A DNA stretch of 36,897 nt from Fusobacterium sp. (GCA_019410665.1 DXSD01000007.1:1-36897), one strand, 5' to 3'. Shown: positions 23,954 to 32,990, numbered from the stretch's first letter. Notes: generated from the letters alone by a model not told the origin. Numbers and translations are program-made.

Positions 23954-23983
23954 GTTGTAGACTAAGGTCTTACAACTTTTTTT
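23954..23983 (+). terminator. Second terminator downstream of the RNA
   Basis: GTTGTA-GAC / GTC-T-TACAAC (23954-23976) followed by T7. It would stop read-through from the RNA gene before the nuclease gene. Confidence 0.7.
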
Positions 23984-24041
23984 ATTTTTTGAAAAAATAA
24001 AGTTATAACTTAATAATCTGATAGAGAATTTTTAAAATTAA

Positions 24042-24050
24042 TGATATAAT
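24042..24050 (+). promoter_or_regulatory. Extended -10 of the nuclease gene
   Basis: TGA-TATAAT, with TATAAT at 24045-24050, 28 bp before the start codon. Confidence 0.6.
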
Positions 24051-24078
24051 GTGTAAAGAATAAAAAGAGGTGTATAGA

Positions 24079-24903
24079 TTGAGAAAAATTAGAAGTATTA
24101 TTATATACATGTTGTTAACTTTTACTCTTTTTGCTCAAGAGGGATATATAGCATCTTTTAATACTCTTAGATTGGGAAAAGCTCAAAAGGATTTTGTATT
24201 GATGAGTAAGGTTTTAGAAAGTTTTGATATAGTAGGACTTATTGAGGTAATGAATCCTTTAGGAGTGGAAAAATTAGTAAAAGAATTGGAAAAGGAGAGT
24301 GGGGAAGAATGGGAGTATCATATATCTCCATATCCAGTAGGGAGTACGAGCTATAAAGAGTATTTTGCATATATTTGGAAAAGGGAGAGAGTAGAATTTT
24401 TAGAGGAGAGAGGGTTTTATCCTGATGAGGGAAAGAGATTTGAAAGACCCCCCTATGGTGCAGATTTTAGAGTTGGGAATTTTGATTTTACCTTTGTGTT
24501 AGTTCACTCTATCTTTGGAAAGAGGGAATCTGAAAGAAGAGCAGAAGCCTTTGCTATGGATAGGGTATATGATTATTTTCAAAATTTAGATAGGGAAGAG
24601 AATGATATAATTCTAGCCGGAGATTTTAACTTAAGAGCAGATGATGAAGCTTTTGATAATATTTTAAATCATAGTGATGATCTAGTCTATGTGCTTACTC
24701 CGAGAATAAAAACCACAATTGGAAAGGATAAACTTGCAAACTCTTACGATAATATGTTTTTATCTAGGATTTATACTCAAGAGTTTGAAGGAAAGAGTGG
24801 AGCAGTGGATTTTACTAAGAAACAATATAGAATGATGAAAGATAAAATATCAGATCATCTACCAATATTTATTGTTGTAGATACAGAGTTTGATGATGAT
24901 TAG
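24079..24903 (+). CDS. Secreted endonuclease/exonuclease/phosphatase-family (DNase I-like) nuclease
   Basis: A 274-residue protein with a signal peptide (basic start, hydrophobic core 7-18, likely cleavage after Phe-Ala19). The mature part is a DNase I-like EEP domain: Asn28 in SFNTL, Glu56 in LIEVMN, His143 in LVHSIFG, GDFN at 181-184, SYDNMF near 222-227 and the catalytic SDH (Asp259, His260). Start is the TTG at 24079: AAAGAGGTG at 24065-24072 fits it, while the GTG at 24070 overlaps that site. It should act in the periplasm or outside the cell, for nutrient nucleotide scavenging or breakdown of extracellular DNA. It is followed 8 bp later by the thiamine gene. Confidence 0.85.
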   Translation: MRKIRSIIIYMLLTFTLFAQEGYIASFNTLRLGKAQKDFVLMSKVLESFDIVGLIEVMNPLGVEKLVKELEKESGEEWEYHISPYPVGSTSYKEYFAYIWKRERVEFLEERGFYPDEGKRFERPPYGADFRVGNFDFTFVLVHSIFGKRESERRAEAFAMDRVYDYFQNLDREENDIILAGDFNLRADDEAFDNILNHSDDLVYVLTPRIKTTIGKDKLANSYDNMFLSRIYTQEFEGKSGAVDFTKKQYRMMKDKISDHLPIFIVVDTEFDDD

Positions 24904-24911
24904 AGGGAAAA

Positions 24912-25541
24912 ATGAGAAGAGCATATATATTTTTTAATGGAGAACTACTAGGGAGTAGAGAGTATTATTTAAAATTGATGGAAAATGAGAAGGGAGATAT
25001 TTATTGTGCTGATGGAGGAGCTAATCTTCTTGAAAAATTAAATATTTTGCCTAAAGAAATATGGGGAGATTTTGATTCAGTATCTGAAGAAATTTTAGAG
25101 AAATATGAAAAAGAGGGAGTAATTATAAAAAAGTTTTCTAAAGATAAGGATTTTACAGATGGAGAGTTAATACTTCAATATCTTACAGAAAAAGAGTATG
25201 ATAAATTTATAATAATAGGAGGTTTAGGTGGGAGAAAGGACCACGAGTTAACAAATCTAAATCTTATGTTTAAGTTTAAAAACCTCTCTTTTATAACTGA
25301 GCAAGAGGAGATTTTTGCCATAGAAAATTATAAAGAGTTTATAGGAGAGATGGGGAAAACAATCTCCTTTGTGCCTTTTTCTGAAAAAGTAGAGGGACTA
25401 ACTTTAGAAGGATTTAAATATCCTCTTGAGAATTATACTCTTCATCAGGGAGATAGTATATGTATGAGTAATATAGCATCATCAGAAAGATCAACAGTCA
25501 CTTTTAAAAAGGGAAAATTATTAGGAATAGTAATAAAATAA
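24912..25541 (+). CDS. thiN: Thiamine pyrophosphokinase
   Basis: A 209-residue enzyme that makes thiamine diphosphate from thiamine and ATP. The motifs are ADGGAN (33-38), WGDFDSV (51-57), a KDKDFTDGE segment that binds Mg-ATP, and GGLGGRKDHELTNL. The C-terminal beta-rich half ends in FKKGKLLGI, as in other members. AGAGGGAAA before the ATG acts as a ribosome site. No thiamine riboswitch is seen upstream. Confidence 0.93.
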   Translation: MRRAYIFFNGELLGSREYYLKLMENEKGDIYCADGGANLLEKLNILPKEIWGDFDSVSEEILEKYEKEGVIIKKFSKDKDFTDGELILQYLTEKEYDKFIIIGGLGGRKDHELTNLNLMFKFKNLSFITEQEEIFAIENYKEFIGEMGKTISFVPFSEKVEGLTLEGFKYPLENYTLHQGDSICMSNIASSERSTVTFKKGKLLGIVIK

Positions 25542-25576
25542 AAATAATTATATAAGTGTTACATAAGGAGGAGTTT

Positions 25577-25954
25577 ATGTTAAAAGAAGGAATGAGTTTT
25601 ACACAAAGTAAAATAGTAAAAGAGAGTGAAACAGCAGCAAAGGTAGCCTCTGGAGCTTTAGAGGTTTTCTCTACCCCTATGCTTATAGCTTTTATGGAGA
25701 GTACAGCTTTTACCCTTGTACAAAAAGAGTTAGGGGAAGGAGATACAACTGTTGGAATATCTGTAAATATTAAACACTTAAAAGCTAATCTTATAGGGGA
25801 TGAATTAACTTGTACTGCTATTTTAGAGAAAGTAGATGGAAAAAAATTAGATTTTTCTGTTAAGGTTTTCCATGGAGATGTTTTAGTAGGAGAGGGAGAA
25901 CATAGTAGATTTATAGTTAATGAAGAGAAATTTTTAGCTAAGCTTAATAAATAA
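25577..25954 (+). CDS. Hotdog-fold thioesterase, FlK-like
   Basis: A 125-residue single-domain hotdog protein resembling fluoroacetyl-CoA thioesterase FlK: FSTPMLIAFMESTAF (Thr and Glu at the active site), then TVGISVNIKHLKAN with the histidine, and GEGEHSRFIV at the end. Housekeeping members hydrolyse short acyl-CoAs. AAGGAGGAG at 25565-25573 selects the ATG at 25577; the in-frame GTG at 25556 is too early. It stands between thiN and the uracil permease and is probably in the same operon. Confidence 0.85.
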   Translation: MLKEGMSFTQSKIVKESETAAKVASGALEVFSTPMLIAFMESTAFTLVQKELGEGDTTVGISVNIKHLKANLIGDELTCTAILEKVDGKKLDFSVKVFHGDVLVGEGEHSRFIVNEEKFLAKLNK

Positions 25955-25983
25955 TCGATAATATATTTGGAGGAAAATAAAAA

Positions 25984-27240
25984 ATGGAAAATACAGAAAA
26001 GGTAATGGGAAAAGCCAAATTTATCTTAGGAATACAACATGTACTTGCTATGTTTGGAGCTACTGTTTTAGTTCCTTTCTTAACAGGATTAAATCCATCT
26101 ATAGCACTTATATCAGCAGGAGTTGGAACTTTAATTTTTCATCTTTGCACTAAGAGAATAGTTCCAGTATTTTTAGGATCATCATTTGCTTTTATAGGAG
26201 CTTTGACTTTAGTTTTAAAAAATGAGGGAATAGGGGCTATTAAAGGAGGAGTAATTGCTGCGGGATTTATCTATGTAATTATGGCATATCTAGTTAAGGT
26301 CTTCGGTGTAGAGAAGATAAAGTCTTTTTTCCCCCCAATTGTAACAGGACCAATTATAATGCTTATAGGCTTAAGAATGAGTCCAACAGCTTTAAATATG
26401 GCTGGATATGCTAATGGAAAATTTGACACTAAAAGTTTGATAGTTGCTCTTGCTGTAATTTTAACAATGGTATCTATTACTATGATGAAGAAATCATTTT
26501 TAAGACTTATTCCAATACTTGCAGCTGTAATAGTTGGGTATATAGTGGCAACTTTTTTAGGAATGGTAGATTTTAGTGTGGTGTCTCAAGCTAAATGGAT
26601 TGGACTTTCAGCAGATGCAGCTAGTGATCTATTTACTGTTCCAGTTATGTCAATCACAGGAATAATAGCTATAGCTCCAATTGCTCTAGTGGTATTTATA
26701 GAGCATATAGGAGATATAACTACAAATGGGGCTGTTGTTGGAAAGGATTTCTTTAAAAATCCTGGAATACATAGAACACTATTAGGAGATGGACTTGCTA
26801 CAATAGCAGCAGGAATTTTAGGTGGACCAGCAAATACAACTTATGGTGAAAATACAGGAGTACTTGCTGTAACTAAAGTTTATGATCCATCTATTTTGAG
26901 AATAGCAGCTTGTTATGCAATAATTTTAGGATTTATAGGAAAGTTTGGAATACTCTTACAAACTATACCACTACCAGTAATGGGAGGAGTTTCTGTAATA
27001 TTATTTGGAATGATAGCTTCAGTTGGGGTAAGAACAGTTGTAGATGCAAGACTTGATTTTTCAAATTCTAGAAATTTAATAATTGCTTCTATAATATTTG
27101 TTCTTGGAATTGCTGTAGATAACATAACAGTATGGCAAACAGTTTCTATTTCAGGATTAGCTTTAGCAGCTTTTTCAGGTGTAGTATTAAATAAAGTTCT
27201 TCCAACAGATAGAGAGATAAAGTTAAAAAAATTAGATTAG
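25984..27240 (+). CDS. uraA: Uracil permease (NCS2 family)
   Basis: A 418-residue inner-membrane protein of about 14 hydrophobic segments. The start QHVLAMFGATV (18-28) is the NCS2 signature. The two substrate-contact glutamates of UraA can be placed at Glu240 (FIEHIGD) and Glu289 (NTTYGENTG). These match uracil transporters better than xanthine ones. TTGGAGGAAA upstream is the ribosome site. The charge pattern and length are normal. Expected role is proton-coupled uracil uptake. Confidence 0.92.
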   Translation: MENTEKVMGKAKFILGIQHVLAMFGATVLVPFLTGLNPSIALISAGVGTLIFHLCTKRIVPVFLGSSFAFIGALTLVLKNEGIGAIKGGVIAAGFIYVIMAYLVKVFGVEKIKSFFPPIVTGPIIMLIGLRMSPTALNMAGYANGKFDTKSLIVALAVILTMVSITMMKKSFLRLIPILAAVIVGYIVATFLGMVDFSVVSQAKWIGLSADAASDLFTVPVMSITGIIAIAPIALVVFIEHIGDITTNGAVVGKDFFKNPGIHRTLLGDGLATIAAGILGGPANTTYGENTGVLAVTKVYDPSILRIAACYAIILGFIGKFGILLQTIPLPVMGGVSVILFGMIASVGVRTVVDARLDFSNSRNLIIASIIFVLGIAVDNITVWQTVSISGLALAAFSGVVLNKVLPTDREIKLKKLD

Positions 27241-27252
27241 TGAGGTGGGAAT

Positions 27253-29199
27253 ATGAAAAATCTCATAATAATAGGTTTTATTGCAGCATTAGCTGGTTTT
27301 TACTTTACTAATGAGAAGAAAAAAGAGGAAGAAAAGGTAAAAACTGAGATTATAGAACCACAAAAAAAGGAGGCAAAATTGTTAAAAAGAGCAGAAATTG
27401 ATAATAAGTATAAATGGAATATGAGTGACTTTTATAGTGACTGGACAGAATGGGACAGAGAGCTAGAGAGTTTAAAATCTATGATGAAGGAGATTCCAGA
27501 ATATAAAGGGAAGATAAAAGAGGATCCTAAAAAGTTTATTGAACTTATCCAATTAGAAGAGAAAATGGGAAGATTATTAGATAAACTTTATGTATATGTA
27601 TATATGTTAAAGGATTTAGATTCTAAAGATGAGATAGTATCAGTGAAACTTCAAGAGATACAAGCTTTATATACAGAGTATTCTGTAAGTGCTGCTTGGA
27701 TAACTCCAGAAATATTACAAATTCCTAAAGAAACTATGGAGAGTTGGATAGCTGAGAATCCAGAATTAAAAGATCAAAAATTTGGACTTATGGAGATTTA
27801 TAGATTACAAGGGCATGTATTGGATGAAGGAAAAGAGAAATTACTTTCTTACTATGGGCAATATATGGGAGCTCCTCATGATATATATGCAGAACTTTCT
27901 ATCTCTGATATGAAATGGAATGAGGTAAAACTTTCTGATGGATACGAGGGACCTGTTACAAATGGAGTTTACTCAAAAGTTTTATCTACAAATAGAAATC
28001 AAGAGGATAGAAAGAAAGCTTTTGAGGCACTATATGGAGCTTTTGAAAATAATAAAAATACCTATGGAGCTATTTATAGAGCACTACTTCAAAGAGATGT
28101 GGCTTCTGCTAAGGGAAGAAACTATGGTTCAAGTTTAGAAAAAGCTTTAGAGCCTAAAAATGTTCCAACAGAAGTGTATAAAACTCTATTAAAATCAGCA
28201 ATAGACAATAATGCTCCATTACAAAGATATGTAAACTTAAGAAAAAAAGCTTTAGGTTTAAAAGAATATCATTATTATGATAATAGTATAAATATAGTAG
28301 AGTATGATAAAACTTTTGATTATGACTTAGCAAAGGATATGGTATATAATTCGGTAGCTCCTCTTGGTGAAGATTATTCAGCTAAAATGAATAAAGCTAT
28401 AAGTGAAGGTTGGATAGATGTATTTGAAACTGAAAATAAAAGAAGTGGAGCTTATTCAATAGGAGTTTATGATGTACACCCATATATGCTATTAAATTAT
28501 CAATCTACATTAGATGATGTGTTTACTTTAGCTCATGAATTGGGGCATACATTACATACAATGCTTTCAAATGAAAATCAACCATATGCTTTACACAACT
28601 ACACAATATTTGTAGCTGAGGTTGCTTCAACATTTAATGAGAGATTACTACTAGATTATATGATTAAAAACTCAAATGATCCAATAGAAAAAATCGCCTT
28701 AATAGAGCAGGCACTTGGAAATATTGTGGGAACTTTCTATATTCAGACTCTATTTGCTAATTATGAGTATCAAGCTCATAAGTTAATAGAGGAGGGTAAA
28801 GCAGTAACTCCAGATGTTCTTAGTGGAATAATGGATAATTTATTTAAAGAGTATTTTGGTGATACTATAACTATGGATGAGTTACAAAAAATAATTTGGG
28901 CAAGAATACCACATTTCTTTAACTCACCTTACTATGTATATCAATATGCAACAAGCTTTGCTTCATCAGCAAATCTATATGATAGAATAACTAATAGTAA
29001 GTATAGTGAAGAGGAGAGAGCTGAGGCTAAAGAGGCATACTTGACACTTTTAAAATCAGGAGGAAATGATCATCCTATGTCACAACTTAAAAAAGCAGGA
29101 GTAGATTTAGAGAAAGTTGAAAGTTTCCATGCTGTTGCTGTAGAGTTTGATAGACTTCTTGACATTTTAGAAGAAGAGTTAAATAAGTTAGAAAAATAG
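27253..29199 (+). CDS. pepF: Membrane-anchored oligoendopeptidase F (M3B)
   Basis: A 648-residue zinc peptidase. The HELGH motif (His428, Glu429, His432) and the third ligand Glu456 in FVAEVAS are intact. Unlike the usual ~600-residue cytosolic PepF, it begins with a hydrophobic helix (4-20) and then a lysine/glutamate-rich linker (24-45). There is no lipobox, so this is either a signal anchor or a signal peptide placing the enzyme outside the cytoplasmic membrane. It would cut short peptides for uptake in a peptide-fermenting bacterium. GAGGTGGG upstream sets the start. Confidence 0.9.
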   Translation: MKNLIIIGFIAALAGFYFTNEKKKEEEKVKTEIIEPQKKEAKLLKRAEIDNKYKWNMSDFYSDWTEWDRELESLKSMMKEIPEYKGKIKEDPKKFIELIQLEEKMGRLLDKLYVYVYMLKDLDSKDEIVSVKLQEIQALYTEYSVSAAWITPEILQIPKETMESWIAENPELKDQKFGLMEIYRLQGHVLDEGKEKLLSYYGQYMGAPHDIYAELSISDMKWNEVKLSDGYEGPVTNGVYSKVLSTNRNQEDRKKAFEALYGAFENNKNTYGAIYRALLQRDVASAKGRNYGSSLEKALEPKNVPTEVYKTLLKSAIDNNAPLQRYVNLRKKALGLKEYHYYDNSINIVEYDKTFDYDLAKDMVYNSVAPLGEDYSAKMNKAISEGWIDVFETENKRSGAYSIGVYDVHPYMLLNYQSTLDDVFTLAHELGHTLHTMLSNENQPYALHNYTIFVAEVASTFNERLLLDYMIKNSNDPIEKIALIEQALGNIVGTFYIQTLFANYEYQAHKLIEEGKAVTPDVLSGIMDNLFKEYFGDTITMDELQKIIWARIPHFFNSPYYVYQYATSFASSANLYDRITNSKYSEEERAEAKEAYLTLLKSGGNDHPMSQLKKAGVDLEKVESFHAVAVEFDRLLDILEEELNKLEK

Positions 29200-29202
29200 A
29201 GA

Positions 29203-29276
29203 AAAAGAGGAATATTTTACTGAAGAAATCATTAATTTTATATGATAAAAAGTGAAATATTCTTCTTTTATTTTTT
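29203..29276 (+). terminator. Terminator of pepF
   Basis: AAAAGAGGAATATTTTACT (29203-29221) pairs with AGTGAAATATTCTTCTTTT (29251-29269) and is followed by ATTTTTT. Confidence 0.85.
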
Positions 29277-29309
29277 AAATATAATATTCTCTTTTCAAAA
29301 TAAAAAAGT

Positions 29310-29353
29310 TTGACAAAAATCACATTTTATAATAGAATAGAAGTGATTTTTTT
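29310..29353 (+). promoter_or_regulatory. Promoter of pbuG enclosed by a hairpin
   Basis: Consensus -35 TTGACA (29310-29315), 17 bp, TAGAAT (29333-29338); a second TATAAT lies at 29328-29333. The arms AAAATCAC (29316-29323) and GTGATTTT (29343-29350), ending in T-rich sequence, surround the -10. They act as a terminator for upstream read-through and could also be an operator. Confidence 0.7.
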
Positions 29354-29370
29354 ATTTTAGGAGGGGAACA

Positions 29371-30672
29371 ATGACTAACACATTGTTAGAAAAAGTTTTT
29401 AAAATTGAAGAGAGAAAAAGTAGTGTAAAAACTGAAGTAATTGGAGGAATTACAACATTTTTAGCTATGGCTTACATAATATTTGTAAACCCTGCAATAC
29501 TATCTTTAGCTGGAATGGATAAAGGTGCTTTAATTACAGTAACTTGTTTAGCTACAGCAATTGGAACATTTTTGGCAGCTTTTATAGGAAATGTACCTAT
29601 AGCAATGGCACCTGGAATGGGGCTTAATGCATTTTTTACTTTTACACTTGTAATGGGAAAAGGTGTACCTTGGGAAGATGCTTTAGGAGTTGTGTTTTTA
29701 TCTGGAGTTTTCTTTTTCATATTAGCAGCTTCAGGACTTAGGGAAAAATTAGCTTCTGCTATTCCTACACCTATTACTATTGCTTCTACAGCAGGAATTG
29801 GATTGTTTATAGCTTTTATAGGACTAAAAAATATGGGAATAATAGTAGCTGATCCAGCAACATTAGTAGCATTAGGAAAATTTGATTTACCAGTAACTTT
29901 ATCAATATTAGGTTTAGTATTAATGGCAATTTTTGAATTAAAAAAAGTTAGAGGTGGAATTTTAATTAGTATCGTAATTATAACAGTATTAGGAATGATA
30001 TTAGGATTAGTGGAGCTACCTAAAGCTATAATTTCGATGCCACCAAGTATAGAACCAATCGCTTTCAAATTAAATATTTTTGGAGCTTTTAAAATATCAC
30101 TTTTTGGATCAATATTCTCATTTATGTTTATAGATCTTTTTGACTCTTTAGGATTTCTAATCGCTTGTTTTAGAGAGATAGGTTTAGTAGATAAAAATGG
30201 AAAATATAAAGGTTTAGGAAGAATGATGTTTGCTGATGTATCTTCAACTATAATTGGAGCTTGCTTAGGAACAAGTACAGTTACAACTTTTGGAGAATCA
30301 GCAGCAGGAATAGCAGCAGGAGCTAAAACTGGATTAGCTTCATTTGTAACAGCAGTTTTATTTTTATTAGCTTTACTTATTACTCCATTAGTTGGAATAG
30401 TTCCAATGTTTGCAGCTGCTCCTTCACTTGTTATGGTAGGAGTGTTTATGTTTAAAAGTGTTAGAGAGTTAGATTTATCTGATATAAAAATAGCTGTACC
30501 AGCCTTTGTTACAATAATATTTATGCCTCTTACTTATAGTATTAGTATTGGTTTAAGTTTTGGATTTGTTAGTTATATCATTATGCATGCTGTGGCTAAA
30601 GAATGGAATAAAATAAACACAGTTTTATGGATAATTGGAGCACTTTCTTTAGTGAATTTAATTTGGAGATAG
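29371..30672 (+). CDS. pbuG: Guanine/hypoxanthine permease (NCS2, AzgA/PbuG type)
   Basis: A 433-residue inner-membrane transporter with about 12-14 membrane segments. The start AEVIGG-type helix reads TEVIGGITTFLAMAYI, APGMGLNAFF is at 80-89, and DLFDSLGFL and FGESAAGIAAGAKTGL follow. This set is typical of AzgA/PbuG purine-base carriers, not UraA. TAGGAGGGG precedes the ATG. It is followed 9 bp later by a purine-type deaminase, so imported base is probably deaminated at once. Confidence 0.9.
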   Translation: MTNTLLEKVFKIEERKSSVKTEVIGGITTFLAMAYIIFVNPAILSLAGMDKGALITVTCLATAIGTFLAAFIGNVPIAMAPGMGLNAFFTFTLVMGKGVPWEDALGVVFLSGVFFFILAASGLREKLASAIPTPITIASTAGIGLFIAFIGLKNMGIIVADPATLVALGKFDLPVTLSILGLVLMAIFELKKVRGGILISIVIITVLGMILGLVELPKAIISMPPSIEPIAFKLNIFGAFKISLFGSIFSFMFIDLFDSLGFLIACFREIGLVDKNGKYKGLGRMMFADVSSTIIGACLGTSTVTTFGESAAGIAAGAKTGLASFVTAVLFLLALLITPLVGIVPMFAAAPSLVMVGVFMFKSVRELDLSDIKIAVPAFVTIIFMPLTYSISIGLSFGFVSYIIMHAVAKEWNKINTVLWIIGALSLVNLIWR

Positions 30673-30681
30673 GTGATAAAG

Positions 30682-32052
30682 ATGAAAAAACTTTTAATTA
30701 AAAATGGGTATATAGTATCAATGAACGAAAAAAGAGAAGTTTTCAATGGGGGATCTATTCTTATTGAAGGAAATATAATAAAAGCTATTGGAAAAATAGA
30801 TGAAAGTTCTTTAGAAAATGATGTAGAAATTTATGATGCTAAAGGGAAAATTATTCTTCCTGGACTTATAAATACTCATGTGCATCTTTCGCAACAGCTA
30901 GGAAGGGGAATAGCAGATGATGTTGTTTTACTTACTTGGTTAAGAGAGAGAGTATGGCCATATGAGAGTAGTTTTGATTATGAAGATTCTTTAATATCTT
31001 CAATGGCTTGTTGTGTAGAAATGATAAAATCAGGAACTACTACTTTCTTAGAGGCTGGAGGACAATATGTAGATGCTATGGTAGAAGCTGTAGAGAAGTG
31101 TGGGCTTAGAGCTTGCTTATGTAAGTCTACTATGGACGAGGGAGAGGGATTACCTAAACCTTGGCAAAAAACTGCTGAAGAGGAACTAAGAGAGCAAGAG
31201 GAGTTATTTAAAAAATATAATAATAGTGCAGATGGAAGAATAAAAATTTGGTTTGGACTTAGAACAATTTTTAATAACTCTGACGAATTAATAGTAGGAA
31301 CTAAAAAATTAGCTGACAAGTATAATACAGGAATACATATGCATGTACTTGAAGTAAAAGAGGAGATGGATTATACAAGAGCTACTAGAGGAGAAACAAC
31401 AGTAGAACACCTATATAGATTAGGAGCATTAGGACCTAATTTAGTAGCTGCTCATGTGGTGTGGTTAACTGAAAGAGAGATAGATCTATTTAGACTTTAT
31501 GATGTAAAAGCTTCTCACAATCCAGCTGCAGCGATGAAAGTTGTTTTAGGATTTGCAAGAATACCCGAGATGATGGAAAAGGGGATAACTGTTGGAATTG
31601 GAACTGATGGTGCTCCTTCTAACAACAGAATGGATATGATGAGAGATATGTATCTAACATCACTATTACATAAAGGAAGAACATTAAATCCTAAGAGTGT
31701 ATCAGCTGAAGAGGTTTTAGAAATGGCTACTATAAATGGAGCTAAATGTGCTTTACAAGAAAAAGAAATTGGAAGCTTAGAAGTTGGAAAAAAAGCTGAT
31801 TTAATAGTATTAAATCCAGATAATATTCACTCTTTACCATTAATTGATCCTATTGCTAACATAGTGTATGCTATGAGTAGTGAAAATGTAGAGTCAACAA
31901 TGTGTGATGGAAAATGGCTAATGAAAGAAAGGAAAATACTATTCTTAGATGAGGAAGAACTTTTAGAAAAGGTTAAGATTCAAAGCAAAAAAGTTATAGA
32001 GAAAGCTGGGATAAAATTACCAAATAGATTTCCAGTTATTGATGTTAAATAA
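30682..32052 (+). CDS. Amidohydrolase, MtaD/TrzA/guanine deaminase-like nucleobase or nucleoside deaminase
   Basis: A 456-residue metal-dependent hydrolase. Ligands that can be placed are His66 and His68 in NTHVH, His219/His221 in IHMHV, a His in AAHVVW and Asp309 in GTDGAPSNN. The segment GRGIADDVVLLTWLRERVWP is close to S-adenosylhomocysteine/methylthioadenosine deaminases and triazine hydrolases. Linkage to pbuG suggests deamination of guanine, adenine or a 5'-deoxynucleoside, but the family is known for mis-annotated substrates. The ATG at 30682 has AGGTG 6 bp upstream; the GTG at 30673 would overlap that site. Confidence 0.85.
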   Translation: MKKLLIKNGYIVSMNEKREVFNGGSILIEGNIIKAIGKIDESSLENDVEIYDAKGKIILPGLINTHVHLSQQLGRGIADDVVLLTWLRERVWPYESSFDYEDSLISSMACCVEMIKSGTTTFLEAGGQYVDAMVEAVEKCGLRACLCKSTMDEGEGLPKPWQKTAEEELREQEELFKKYNNSADGRIKIWFGLRTIFNNSDELIVGTKKLADKYNTGIHMHVLEVKEEMDYTRATRGETTVEHLYRLGALGPNLVAAHVVWLTEREIDLFRLYDVKASHNPAAAMKVVLGFARIPEMMEKGITVGIGTDGAPSNNRMDMMRDMYLTSLLHKGRTLNPKSVSAEEVLEMATINGAKCALQEKEIGSLEVGKKADLIVLNPDNIHSLPLIDPIANIVYAMSSENVESTMCDGKWLMKERKILFLDEEELLEKVKIQSKKVIEKAGIKLPNRFPVIDVK

Positions 32053-32072
32053 TAAACAATGGAGAGAGAGCT

Positions 32073-32110
32073 GTTACAATTTAAGAAATTGTAACTGACT
32101 CTTTTTTTTT
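32073..32110 (+). terminator. Terminator of the pbuG/deaminase operon
   Basis: GTTACAATTT-aag-AAATTGTAAC (32073-32095), extended by a GAGAG/ACTCT-type outer pair and ending in T9. Confidence 0.9.
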
Positions 32111-32169
32111 ACTCTAGGGGATAATTTAGAAGGAGCATTAAAAAAATAGATAGTATTGGAATTTAAGAA

Positions 32170-32198
32170 TTGACTATGAATTTTAGAAATTATATAAT
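32170..32198 (+). promoter_or_regulatory. Promoter of marC
   Basis: TTGACT (32170-32175), 17 bp, TATAAT (32193-32198). Another TATAAT at 32204-32209 may add a second start. Confidence 0.75.
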
Positions 32199-32237
32199 TG
32201 AATTATAATACACTATATAAAAAGGGAGAGATGGGAT

Positions 32238-32858
32238 ATGAATGTACAACTTATCTTAATAAATGCTTTAATGTTGATAGCTGTTTTAAACCCTTTTGCC
32301 AATGTTCCTATATTTATAGGAATGACAGAGAGTATGCAGAGGGAAGCTAGAAATAAACTTTTTAAGATAATATCTATTACAGGATTTTTTATCACGTGGA
32401 TATTTAGTTTAGTAGGGGAATTTTTGATGACAAACTTCTATAAAATCAATATGAATGAGCTAAAAATGGCTGGAGGATTGATTTTAATTCTAATGTCTAT
32501 AAAAACTCTTATCTTTACTACTAAGAGAGCTAAATTAGCTGGGGAGACTCTACCTCTTGAGGAGCAGATAAAACAAGCTATAATTCCAATGGCTTTTCCT
32601 ATGTTAGTTGGACCTGGAACTTTAACTACTGCTTTAATTGGAAAATCAGATTATGGTTTGATATCAAATAGTATATCTCTAATGATAGCTTTTATTGCCA
32701 TATTTTTAATCTTTATGATAGGGAACTATTTAGAGAGAGTTTTGGGAAAATTAGTACTCTATATCTTATCAAAGGTTATGCAGATATTTATAATGGCAAT
32801 TGGATTTAGAATATTATTTGATGGACTTTTTAAAATAATAGTAGATTTTAAAGTATAA
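32238..32858 (+). CDS. MarC family integral membrane protein
   Basis: A 206-residue protein with six hydrophobic segments. LIAVLNPFANVPIFIGMT and PMAFPMLVGPGTLTT are the two family hallmarks, in the two halves of an inverted repeat. MarC proteins were once linked to multiple antibiotic resistance, but this was not upheld; some act as amino-acid exporters (YchE/SnatA-like). The region ends in a basic tail. AAAGGGAGAG at 32220-32229 is the ribosome site. It is transcribed alone. Confidence 0.9.
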   Translation: MNVQLILINALMLIAVLNPFANVPIFIGMTESMQREARNKLFKIISITGFFITWIFSLVGEFLMTNFYKINMNELKMAGGLILILMSIKTLIFTTKRAKLAGETLPLEEQIKQAIIPMAFPMLVGPGTLTTALIGKSDYGLISNSISLMIAFIAIFLIFMIGNYLERVLGKLVLYILSKVMQIFIMAIGFRILFDGLFKIIVDFKV

Positions 32859-32893
32859 TTAAAATAAAGTAAAAATTTAAAATAATTTTTATA

Positions 32894-32990
32894 AAAAAGA
32901 GCAAAAATAGAATCACTAATTAAAGATATAAAATTCATATTATGGAATTAAAAATATTTTTAATAGCTATTCTATTGATTTGCTCTTTTT
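32894..32990 (+). terminator. Terminator of marC
   Basis: Outer arms AAAAAGAGCAAA (32894-32905) and TTTGCTCTTTTT (32979-32990), inner TAGAAT/ATTCTA. The loop is long (about 55 nt) and has weak inner pairing. Confidence 0.75.

Noticed and set aside
29280..29370. Purine riboswitch upstream of pbuG
   Set aside because: The leader after the promoter is only about 25 nt and lacks the conserved purine-aptamer core.
29472..30068. 198-codon open frame antisense to pbuG
   Set aside because: Composition is that of a reverse-complemented membrane protein gene, and the plus-strand gene is certain.
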